Of a DNA stretch of 26,249 nucleotides, positions 18,655-26,249 are shown piece after piece. Location: assembly GCA_030849075.1 (NCBI GenBank), contig JASAOO010003160.1, positions 1 to 26,249 on the forward strand, given 5' to 3'. The DNA is from Zelonia costaricensis (taxonomy: Eukaryota; Euglenozoa; Kinetoplastea; Trypanosomatida; Trypanosomatidae). Position numbers and translations under genes: made by a program. The notes beneath the pieces are model-generated. The model had not been told where the DNA came from. It saw only the letters and a list, made by a program, of their open reading frames with translations, and ran no database searches. The first letter of the stretch is position 1. Each line of letters begins with the position of its first letter.

Positions 18655-20092
18655 CGTGTGCGCGATCAGGCACACATAGACGCACATTAGCGCTTGCAGG
18701 ACGTTCAATGCGGTAGAGCGTGAAGAGGGAATAGAAAAGCAGTACGCAGATACACCCACGGACACGCATGCAAACAAACAAGCACACAACCGCACACGCA
18801 CACGACACGATGACGTGGTGGTTGTCCGGCAATTCGCGTGGCGCACGTCTTTTTTTATTCCCAACCGCTTGCGTCGCTGAAGGGCCGAGCCAGACACCCA
18901 CAGAGGAGGGAGCGCGCGGGTGAACACACGCGGTGCGGCGGCACGGCTGCGCGAGGCGAATTCGGAGGGAAGCGAGCAAAGCCGGAGGTGGCTGTGAAGC
19001 GAGGAGGGAGACAGCAAGGCTAGGATTAGTTTCTTTTGTTTTTGTGGGTGTGATGGTCTGTTCCTTGTTGCTAGGCCGCGTGCTTCGGTGTGCCGGCGTG
19101 TAGCGCGACGGCATCACCCGCCCAAAAAAAAAAAACGTGCAGTCGCGGCGGAAAGAAAGGCGACAACGCAAGGTAGTAAGATCGACCGTGACTCCGGAGC
19201 CGGAGAGATCGGGAAAACGAAGAAAAAAGAGAAATCGCGCCGAGCTGACATTGAGTCGAAGCGCAGCACATCATTGACGCACGCAACACAGGAGATGCCG
19301 ACTCCTAAGAGGGAGCACAACCGAGGGACACACAGGGGAAAGAGAAACGTGTTAGCGCTGTGCAGCAGGTGGTGACGTGCAACGGGAAGCGGGGTACCTG
19401 AAGGCTGCACACAACAGCGCGTACGGAGCCACAGAAAAAAAAAAAGAAGGCAAAATAAAGGTCAAACAAACATCAAAGCGATGAAACAAAAAAAGAACAA
19501 AGAAAAGCATTCGGCACACTTGCCTCTCGACCGCGTCGGTAGCATTGCACACTTCCGCCATGAAGCAAGGGAGCAGGAGGGTGTGTGAGTGTGTCTGTGT
19601 GCAGCGGACGCGAAAGGGGTGGGAGTTGATGGAGCCGGCGCAACACAAAGGGAGGGCGCCACGTAAAGCACATAGCCGCGTGCCTCCTCCTCCTCCCCAC
19701 CTCCTCTCTTCCCCCGAAGGAGCTGCAGGACGGGAAGGATGAGCGGCACGTCGCTCCAGCACCGCTGTGCCGAGGCCTCGCGCGGGGGGAACGGAAGGAG
19801 ACAAGGTGGAGGGACAACGCGCGATGGAGCCACAAACGGAGCCGAGGCCACAGCATGATAGAGAACAAAAAGCTAGACGCCGTCGCAGCCTTTTCTCTTC
19901 TGTGTTCGTGCATTTCTTGTCGCATGTGGCTCCCATCACACCCGTCCCTCTCTTTCCCTTTCCCACTTCCCTCCCCCTCACCGTGTCCACTCCGCGTTCC
20001 AGAACTCGAGGGGTGGGACGACACAGTTGCCGTCCTCGTGGTTTTCTTCTCCGGGCCCTTGTTTTATCGTTTGCGACGATGCAGCGAGTGCA

Positions 20093-20112
20093 TGTGTGTG
20101 TGTGTGTGTGTG
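20093..20112. repeat. (GT)n microsatellite
   Basis: About 10 TG/GT units on the plus strand within the long gene-free region. Confidence 0.9.
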
Positions 20113-20701
20113 TATATGCGTTGCGTGCGTGTGTCACTGCCTCCTTCTCCATCGTCTGCACACATGTGCGTGCGTGCGAGGGCGAGAGAAGGAGAGGAGG
20201 CGACGCGGCACACGTGACGTGGTGAATGACCGGGCGAGCAGACGGCGAGTTCGAACACAGACGCAACAGAGGACGTCGCAGAGGAGGGGGCCTCCTCCTC
20301 TGCACCATCGCGGAGTGTCGTGGCTCTGCTCTTCTCAAGCGCATTTTGCCGCCCCCTCTCACACACAAGTCGACTTCGCGTTTTGGGAGGTTTGCTTTTT
20401 GATGGATGCGCGCGTGGGCACGTCAGCGCACCGACGCACGCACACGCGCATGCAGAGATGCGCCTCGGTCAGCCACACCCTGTGTGGTCCTGTCCCGAGC
20501 AGAGACAAGCGAAAAAGAAGAAAGAAGAAGTGAGGCGTCTGTGACCTTCGTAGGAAGTGGGCCAGGGCTTCGGCCCGGCTCTTCTCATTTTGGGAGTCGC
20601 CGCTGCTCTCCAGCGTTCGCCCCGCTCGTCACAGGCACCATCGCAGGTCACGGCAACGTCGTCTTCCCCGCCCTCTGGGCCCCCGGCTGCTGCTGCTGCC
20701 C

Positions 20702-20744
20702 AGTCCCTCGCAGCGAGTCGGTGCAGGACTCGCTGCGAGGGACT
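20702..20744. repeat. Perfect 18-bp inverted repeat, 7-nt loop
   Basis: Arm AGTCCCTCGCAGCGAGTC (20702-20719), spacer GGTGCAG, arm GACTCGCTGCGAGGGACT (20727-20744). The match is perfect over 18 bp and GC-rich, so either strand can form a very stable stem-loop. A C-UUCG-G type hairpin (GGGC TTCG GCCC, 20565-20576) lies 125 bp away. It sits about 1.2 kb downstream of the carboxylase stop, probably in its 3' UTR. Confidence 0.9.
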
Positions 20745-21787
20745 TCGCCGAACAGGGGGAGCTCACGAGAGAGAAGAGGAGGATGTGCAGTACGGCAACG
20801 GGTGCAAGTCCGTGCGGGCGGTGTGGAAGCAGGAGATAAGAAGCAGAGCCGCAACACGCGCACACGCACACAAAACGCACGAGTACACGCCCTCTCACGC
20901 CCAGCCCCCCACCCCCCCCCCCTCAGATCTCCACCTCAAGAGCACTTCGTTACCCGCACGCAAACACACACACACGCCCATGCTCACACACACTCACACA
21001 CAATCACATACCGCGGCATCACCCATGCCCATGGTGCAAGTGGCAAGAGCGTGTCGCAGTGCGTGCGGGTGGGGCGGGAGGAGCCGGGCAAGAAGGGACG
21101 CCGAGAAGACGGGTGGTCGAAGATGAAGCGGGAGTGGGTGTGTGCCTGTAGGCGCGTAAAGACGTTGAACGGTGCCGGTCCAATGCACGCTGCAGAGAAC
21201 GGAGCTCGCGTGCGTTGCACGGCGAGGTGCCTGCAAAGTGAAGAGTCAACACGGGGAGCCCGCCCCACGACGGGACAGAGGTGACCGCAGCCACACGCGT
21301 GCAGCCCCGCACATGCGGAAAGGGTGGGGTGAGGGGGGGCGGCGGGCCGGGCACGAGGCGTGACAGGGGGATGAAAGAAAACATGAACAAGAGGGATGTC
21401 GCCTCGGGAGACGTGGACGCACGTGCGGCGGGGCATTGTGCGTGAAAGCACGAGCGGCCCTCATGTTTGTCCGCGGCTGTCGAGCCGTGTGCGTGTCTGC
21501 GTGGGCAGTGCGCGAAGACCCAACATACACGCACAGTCCCAACCACGCACTGCCTTCGCAGTGCTCACGTGCGGCGCGCAGCAAGGCAGGTTTTCCGAAG
21601 CGCGATGGCACGCTCCTGTGGGTGCAACACAGCAGCAGTGCTGGTCGTGAAAAGACGGTGTGCCCGCCACGGCTGCCCGCACGGCGGCTCTGGGAGGACA
21701 GACGCGGCAGGAGGACACTAGAGATGCAAAGGACAAAGAATGGACACACAGACCCCAAGGCAGGGTGCACTGCGTTGGGGTCTGCAC

Positions 21788-21812
21788 GTGTGTGTGTGTG
21801 TGTGTGTGTGTG
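21788..21812. repeat. (GT)n microsatellite
   Basis: About 12 GT units on the plus strand, roughly 130 nt beyond the carboxylase stop codon. Confidence 0.95.
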
Positions 21813-21938
21813 TCTTGGTGGGTGTGTGAGTGTGTACGGCCCATGCATCTCACTCATGTACGGTGCGTTCCACACGTCGCGTCCTTCCGCCTCTGCGCCT
21901 TCTCCTCACTTTCTCATTTGCACTTCCACTACTCCGCT

Positions 21939-23031
21939 CTACTCCAGCTCCACGAGCACCTCACTGTCCTCCACCGTGGCGCCGATCTTCACCTTGATCT
22001 CCTTCACCTTACCATCCGCCTGCGCGTGGATCTTGTTGCGCATCTTCATCGCCTCCAGCGTGAGCAGCTCCTCGCCCGACACCACCTTCTGGCCCGGCTG
22101 CACCTTAATGGCAACAATGACGCCGGGCATCGGCGACAGCACCTGCTTCGCGTTGACGGACGTCTCCACGATCGGGACGTGGTGGCCCAGCACGGACTGC
22201 AGATCGGACATGACGTTCACGTCGAAGGTCGTGCCCTTCATCTGGATGCCGTACGCGACCTCGTTCGTGCCCCAGAACTGCAGCACGTACTCCTTCGCCC
22301 CATCCTTCACGCGGATGATCGGGTAGCTCACACGCCACACCACCTCGATCGCCTTGAAGGGGCCGGCCTTCGTCGCGGCTACCTCGAAGTGCGAGTCGTC
22401 GAGCTGACGCACGTACACTGGCGCCTCGCCCTCCTGCTTCGGCCCGATGGAGATGTAGAACTGCCGCTCCGTCGGCGCGCCGCCCTGCGTGTACTGCGCC
22501 GCCTCACGCTTCAGGTGTGCGCAGGCGGCAGCCTCGTACATGAGCTGCTTCTCCTCGGCCGTTAGCGCGGCCTTCTTGAAGCCCTTGGGGTACTGCTCCG
22601 GCAGGTAGTTGGTCGTCAGCTTGCCGCTCTGGTAGCGGGGCTCTGTCACGACGTCCCGCAGGAGGCAGATGTTGTGGCGCAGCCCGCGAATCACGTACTC
22701 GTCCAGTGCCTTCTCCATGCGCTCGATGCACTCCGTGCGGTCCTTGCCCCACGTGGACAGCTTGCAGATGAGCGGGTCGTAGTACACCGAGATCTGCGAG
22801 CCCTCGATGATGCCGGAGTCGCAGCGAACGCCGGCGCCCGTCGGCTCCTGGTACATAGTGAGGCGGCCGATGGAGGGGAAGTAGTTCTTCGTCGGGTCCT
22901 CGGCGTACACACGGCACTCCGTCGCGTGGCCGTTGATCTTGATGTCATCCTGCGTGATGCTGAGCGGCAGGTCGGCGGCGGCGCGCAGCATCTGCTCCAC
23001 CAGGTCGACGCCTGTGATCTCCTCCGTGATG

Positions 23032-23063
<32 letters not shown>

Positions 23064-23936
23064 GAGGAAGTAGAACTGCTTCTGCGGGTTGACGACGTTC
23101 TCCACGGTGCCGGCACTGACGTACTGCACAGCGCGCGCCATCGCAACGGCCTCCTCCCCCATCGCCTTGCGGGTTTTGGCATCGAGCAGCACCGACGGCG
23201 CCTCCTCGATCACCTTCTGGTTGCGCCGCTGGATCGAGCACTCCCGCTCCGGCAGGTACAGCGTGTTCCCCTTGCGGTCCGCAATGACTTGGATCTCGAT
23301 GTGGCGTGGGTTCTCGATGAACTTCTCCACGAGCATCTTGTCGCTGTTGAAGGCGGCCTTGGCCTCCTCCTTGCACAGGTCGTAGAACTCCACACACTGC
23401 TTGTCGTCGTACGCGACACGCATGCCCTTGCCGCCGCCGCCGCCCGAGGCCTTGATCATCACCGGGTAGCCCACCTCGTTCGCGAACTTGAGCACGTCCT
23501 CGTGTGTCTTGACCTCGCCAATGAAGCCGGGGATGCACGTCACACCGGCGTCGCGGGCCAGCCGCTTCGACTCGATCTTGTCACCCATCGCCTCGATCGA
23601 GTGCGCGTCGGGGCCGACAAAGACGATGCCGTTCCTCTGCAGCGCGGCCTGGAACTCACCGTTCTCGGAAAGGAAGCCGTAGCCGGGGTGCACGGCCTGC
23701 GCCCCGGTCTTCTTGCACGCATCAACGATCTTGTCGATGCGGAGGTAACTCTCGACGGAGGCGGGGGGTCCGATGCAGACGCCCTCGTCCGCCATCCTGA
23801 CGTGCTTTGCCTGCTCGTCTGCGGTGGAGTACACGGCGACCGTCTTGATGCCAAGACGCTGGCACGTTGCCATCACACGGCACGCAATCTCGCCGCGGTT
23901 GGCGACGAGCACCTTGTCGAAGATCGGACCCGACAT
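21939..23936 (-). CDS. PCCA: Propionyl-CoA carboxylase alpha-type subunit (biotin carboxylase + biotin carrier)
   Basis: The protein has 665 residues. Its biotin carboxylase part (about 6-450) has KVLVANRGEIACRV (8-21), HPGYGFLSEN (83-92), the ATP-grasp glycine loop SGGGGGKGMR (164-173), NPRHIEIQV (209-217), ERECSIQRR (230-238) and EMNTRLQVEH (292-301) with catalytic-type E292, N294 and R296. A linker/BT region follows, then a biotinyl domain at the C-terminus with EAMKM and the biotinylated lysine at K631. It uses ATP and bicarbonate to carboxylate biotin for a separate beta subunit. NYVIRG-like DEYVIRGLRHN (412-422) and an Asn two residues after AMKM favour propionyl-CoA over methylcrotonyl-CoA carboxylase. 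The ortholog position is LmjF.01.0050, generically annotated carboxylase as I recall. PCC acts in mitochondria, yet only five residues precede the conserved FDK and a stop codon lies in frame three codons upstream. Confidence 0.93.
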
Positions 23937-23937
23937 G

Positions 23938-23985
23938 CTGAATCACGCAGTGCCAGACACGAGGGGAGGAGGGAGGAAAGAAGCA
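23938..23985 (-). promoter_or_regulatory. Trans-splice acceptor one base before the carboxylase ATG
   Basis: The minus strand reads a strong tract (CTTCTTTCCTCCCTCCTCCC, near 23985-23966). The first AG after it is GATTCAG at 23939-23938, followed by a single C and the ATG. Almost the whole 5' leader would then be the spliced leader itself. Confidence 0.6.
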
Positions 23986-24030
23986 GCCGGGTGCAGAGAT
24001 GTGGAGAGTTCGTTTTATGTGTCGGTGTTC

Positions 24031-24050
24031 GTGTGTGTGTGTGTGTGTGT
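24031..24050. repeat. (GT)n microsatellite
   Basis: Ten GT units on the plus strand, 95 bp upstream of the carboxylase start, just before its pyrimidine tract in transcript order. Confidence 0.95.
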
Positions 24051-24785
24051 CGTTTTGATGTTCTCGTTTGTGTGGGCGTGGGTGTACGCAGAAATGGAAT
24101 GGGGGGGGGGAAGCGCCGGAAGAAACTCACAACGTCAGTGATGACGGCGGGAAGGGGGTAGACTGGAGAGTGTGGGATTGTGCGGGAGACTTGTTGGACT
24201 CACGAAAAGGAGACGAAGTTACTGGGCGGGTGGCGCAGGCATGCGATGCAACAGGTGTTGCGCGATGCAGGTGCATGAGTGGGTGCGACGGATGTTCAGA
24301 GAGATGGAGGGACAGCGGTGACGAAGAATGAGTGTGACAGACATGGTCTTGGGCGCACTGAGATGAACGCCACTGTGAACACGTGAGTGGGAAGAACCTC
24401 AGCGAGACCGCGGCACTGGAGGTGAAGCAAAAGCCAACAACACGTGCACGGTCCGGAGGTGCGCGGTGCAGCGCCTTGTCGCCCTCTCTACAACTCGTGG
24501 GGTTCCGCTGTTCGCCAATCTCGCCCAGCGGCGCGTTCGTGAGGCCGCACGGGCGTTTGTGTGTGGGGCTGCTCCTGATGCGTCTGTGAGGGTAAGGATG
24601 GAAGCGAGTGTCAGAGGCGCCATCGTGCTCTGCCCTAGTCCCTCCTCAGCTTAATCTGCCACACCAACATCAACCGTCTGCGCGCAGCCGTGAACCGTCC
24701 AGGAGCATCAGCCCACCATCCCCGCAGAGCGGGGTCACTGTACGGCGCAGGCGCACATAAACACACATTCACCTTGCTCAGACAA

Positions 24786-24788
<3 letters not shown>

Positions 24789-24816
<28 letters not shown>
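24789..24816. repeat. (CA)n microsatellite
   Basis: About 14 CA units on the plus strand, starting about 64 nt beyond the stop codon of the 227-residue protein. It reads as GU in the 3' UTR. Confidence 0.95.
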
Positions 24817-24819
<3 letters not shown>

Positions 24820-24879
24820 GCGCTTGGATGCATGTCGGCATGTACGCAAACATGAACACGTTCGTATAGAGCACGTCTC

Positions 24880-25563
24880 CTACGCTGCAGGCGGCTTGCC
24901 CGCGCCGCCCATCCGCTCCACCACGTTCCCAACCGACTCGTCCTCCGACACGGCGGCCTCCGCTGAGGACTCCGCCGCTGGTGCCGTCGCCGCCTCACCG
25001 CCGCGCTGCTCCTCCAGCTTCTTGCGAAGCGCTGCTTTCTTCGCGGCGATGCTCTCACGCAGCTTGCGCAGCGTCTCCTCCCGCTTCTCGTTCACCACGG
25101 CGCGCACCTGCACCGTGGCATCACGCTGCCGCTCCAGCTCGCGCTTCTTGCGCAGCTCCAAAATTCGGCTCTGCAGCTCCGACTCCACGCCACCGCTGAC
25201 CTCGCGCTGCCGCAGCGGCGTGATGATGGTGCGGGCGTGCTCCCAGACGACGTCCATCTTCAAGCAGCCCTCCTTGTACTTGAGCTCGTCCACGCGGTCC
25301 GAGTCGAGCTCGGCGACCTGCTCGATCGTCCAGATGTTGCGCTCGATCAGCTTCTTGGTGGTGTGCGTGCCGCAGCAGTCGAGCCACGACACGAAGGTGC
25401 CGGGCGTCACATCAGGCGCACATTCGAGGTGCACGAGCCACCACCGTCGGTCTTCGTTCGTGACACGCCCGCTGGTTGCGATGCCGCGCTGCGTGCTGCA
25501 CCCGCTGCTGACCACGGCACTGCTGCTACCCACTGCGCGGGGGAGGGTGAGAAGCCGACGCAT
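24880..25563 (-). CDS. Conserved small protein, probably mitochondrial, coiled coil
   Basis: The protein has 227 residues; I do not recognise a named family. The N-terminus MRRLLTLPRAVGSSSAVVSS, with Arg and Ser and no acidic residues over the first 35 positions, looks like a mitochondrial presequence. Residues about 40-117 are a compact domain with WW (41-42), a CC pair (63-64) and a helical part, KLIERNIWTIEQVAELDSDR (71-90), that recalls helix-hairpin-helix or SAM-like folds. Residues about 126-188 are a highly charged coiled coil rich in R, K, E and L. The last 40 residues are Ala/Glu-rich and probably disordered. Position and length match LmjF.01.0060 as I remember the order. A mitoribosome or mitochondrial RNA role is possible but not shown. 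The start is the first ATG after the acceptor at 25638-25637. Confidence 0.82.
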   Translation of the reverse strand: MRRLLTLPRAVGSSSAVVSSGCSTQRGIATSGRVTNEDRRWWLVHLECAPDVTPGTFVSWLDCCGTHTTKKLIERNIWTIEQVAELDSDRVDELKYKEGCLKMDVVWEHARTIITPLRQREVSGGVESELQSRILELRKKRELERQRDATVQVRAVVNEKREETLRKLRESIAAKKAALRKKLEEQRGGEAATAPAAESSAEAAVSEDESVGNVVERMGGAGKPPAA

Positions 25564-25636
25564 GCGTGTGCGCGTGTACGTGAAGGGGGACAGACAATGC
25601 GGTGTTCACGTGTGTGAGTGAGTGCCCCGCACGAAA

Positions 25637-25665
25637 CTAGACGAGGAGGTGGTGACGCAGATGCA
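25637..25665 (-). promoter_or_regulatory. Trans-splice acceptor of the 227-residue protein gene
   Basis: The minus strand reads CACCACCTCCTCGTCTAG, with AG at 25638-25637. This gives a 5' UTR of about 73 nt before the ATG at 25563. Confidence 0.6.
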
Positions 25666-25969
25666 CGCGCTCTGGTTGTCGAAGTTGTGTGTGAGAGAAT
25701 GTATGTGCGTGTGTTTGGGGTGGGGAGGGGGGAGGCATTGCAGTTGAGACAACGAGCGGGTGACAGCGAGACCTGCACGTACAATGCTCCGCGCGATGCA
25801 GGCGTGGGGCTGAAGAGTGCGCTGAGGATGTCCCACGTCCCCTCAACTCCTCCGTGCAGCCTGCCCATTCCCAGCGTATGCGCGTTCTGATCCACTCCAG
25901 AGTGCATCCGATGTGCGCGTGTGGACTCCATCATCGACCGCGATTAGACGAGGAGGGCGGGCGTGGGGT

Positions 25970-25982
25970 GGGGGGGGGGGGG
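25970..25982. repeat. Poly-G run of 13
   Basis: A G homopolymer on the plus strand; its length is error-prone in sequencing. Confidence 0.85.
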
Positions 25983-26249
25983 AGCATCGCACGAGGGCTG
26001 AGCATGACTGCGCTTCCACATGTCAACAGCAGCACTCCGGTGTGGACATGGCAAGGGTGAGGGAGGGATGAGAAGGGGGCGGAGGCGGGGGTCGGACACT
26101 GGTGGCCGGTCACACAGCAACGTCTGTGTCTATCGTGCACACCTTCGTTGGAGCCTCTGCGCCGCAGATTTGTAAATGTGAGTCACTTGACAGGCAAGTC
26201 GAAGACAGTGATGGCAAGGCACGAAGAGCACAATTGTGGACGAACGCAT

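Larger units (their letters stand above)
16699..21938. other. 5.2 kb gene-free region between the carboxylase and the GYF protein
   Basis: The stretch is unusually long for this locus. It is mostly simple sequence: purine-rich blocks on the plus strand (pyrimidine-rich in RNA), AC tract (18419-18436), GAA tract (18523-18550), CAGA tract (18613-18654), GT tracts (20093-20112 and 21788-21812), dispersed CA (20961-21002) and C runs. The least repetitive part is 20540-20830, which includes a perfect hairpin, and 21150-21720. The larger minus-strand frames (18188-19171 and 19352-20368) encode only Ser/Arg/Cys/Pro-rich low-complexity sequence and are not supported as genes. It probably contains a long carboxylase 3' UTR. 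Confidence 0.65.
23937..24879. other. Intergenic region between the small mitochondrial-type protein and the carboxylase
   Basis: The spacer is about 0.9 kb. It carries the carboxylase acceptor, a GT tract (24031-24050), a 10-G run (24101-24110), a non-repetitive middle (24150-24650) and an AC tract (24789-24816). A 74-codon ATG frame on the minus strand (24623-24399) has no recognisable feature and I do not call it a gene. Confidence 0.55.
25564..26249. other. Upstream flank of the 227-residue protein gene
   Basis: The flank is about 0.7 kb, with the acceptor above, a GT-rich patch (25680-25720) and a 13-G run (25970-25982). The remainder is non-repetitive and shows no gene; it is probably the 3' UTR of the next gene in the unit. 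Confidence 0.5.

Noticed and set aside
18188..19171. Minus-strand 327-codon frame in the large gap
   Set aside because: Composed of runs of Cys, Val, Leu, Ser and Phe from CA, GAA and CAGA repeats; no domain.
20240..20275. GTTCGAAC-like motif as a tRNA T-arm
   Set aside because: No matching T-stem, acceptor stem or A/B-box spacing around it.
19352..20368. Minus-strand 338-codon frame in the large gap
   Set aside because: Arg/Pro/Ser/His-rich low complexity with translated CA repeats; no family feature.
22674..24161. Plus-strand open frame of 495 codons
   Set aside because: It mirrors the carboxylase codons in GC-rich DNA; no motif of its own, and it conflicts with the single-strand organisation.
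24399..24623. 74-codon ATG frame on the minus strand
   Set aside because: No signal peptide, domain or convincing acceptor; common length by chance in GC-rich DNA. It could be kept if conserved.

Overview
The window is nuclear DNA of a trypanosomatid, most likely Leishmania or a close Leishmaniinae relative. The signs are GC-rich intronless genes all on one strand, long intergenic spacers full of (CA/GT)n and other simple repeats, and a pyrimidine tract followed by AG (a spliced-leader trans-splice acceptor) just ahead of each start codon. All eight genes I support are on the minus strand and would be read right to left as part of one polycistronic unit. I see no tRNA, rRNA, transposase, CRISPR array or telomeric hexamer array.

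In transcription order (right to left): a small mitochondrial-looking protein with a helical bundle and coiled coil (25563-24880); the biotin-carrying alpha subunit of a propionyl-CoA-type carboxylase (23936-21939); a 5.2 kb gene-free stretch with a perfect 18-bp hairpin; a 195-residue GYF-domain protein resembling CD2BP2/U5-52K/Lin1 (16698-16111); a kinesin-13 with an N-terminal SAM-like domain (15039-12931); a CCR4/Angel-like endonuclease-exonuclease-phosphatase protein with changed active-site residues (11484-9796); a type I membrane protein whose ectodomain resembles a C-type lectin fold (8876-7875); a leucine-rich-repeat membrane protein of the PSA/GP46 type (4966-3791); and a type II glycosyltransferase with a DSD motif (2126-168).

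The block membrane protein - EEP protein - kinesin-13 - small protein - 665-residue carboxylase - small protein matches, from memory, the left end of Leishmania major chromosome 1 (LmjF.01.0010 to LmjF.01.0060). There the first gene lies only a few kb from the telomere. Here the same-strand unit continues through two more surface or secretory-pathway genes, so this species or strain has extra sequence, or L. major has lost it.

The genes do not form one pathway, as is normal for trypanosomatid clusters. The two leftmost proteins and the lectin-like protein are all predicted to act in the secretory pathway or at the surface. The others serve the mitochondrion, RNA processing and the spindle. 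Regulation should be mainly post-transcriptional, so the useful regulatory marks are splice acceptors and 3' UTR elements. No new multi-gene system stands out. The most novel points are the lectin-like ectodomain, the probable U5-52K-like GYF protein, the altered EEP active site and the extended left end.
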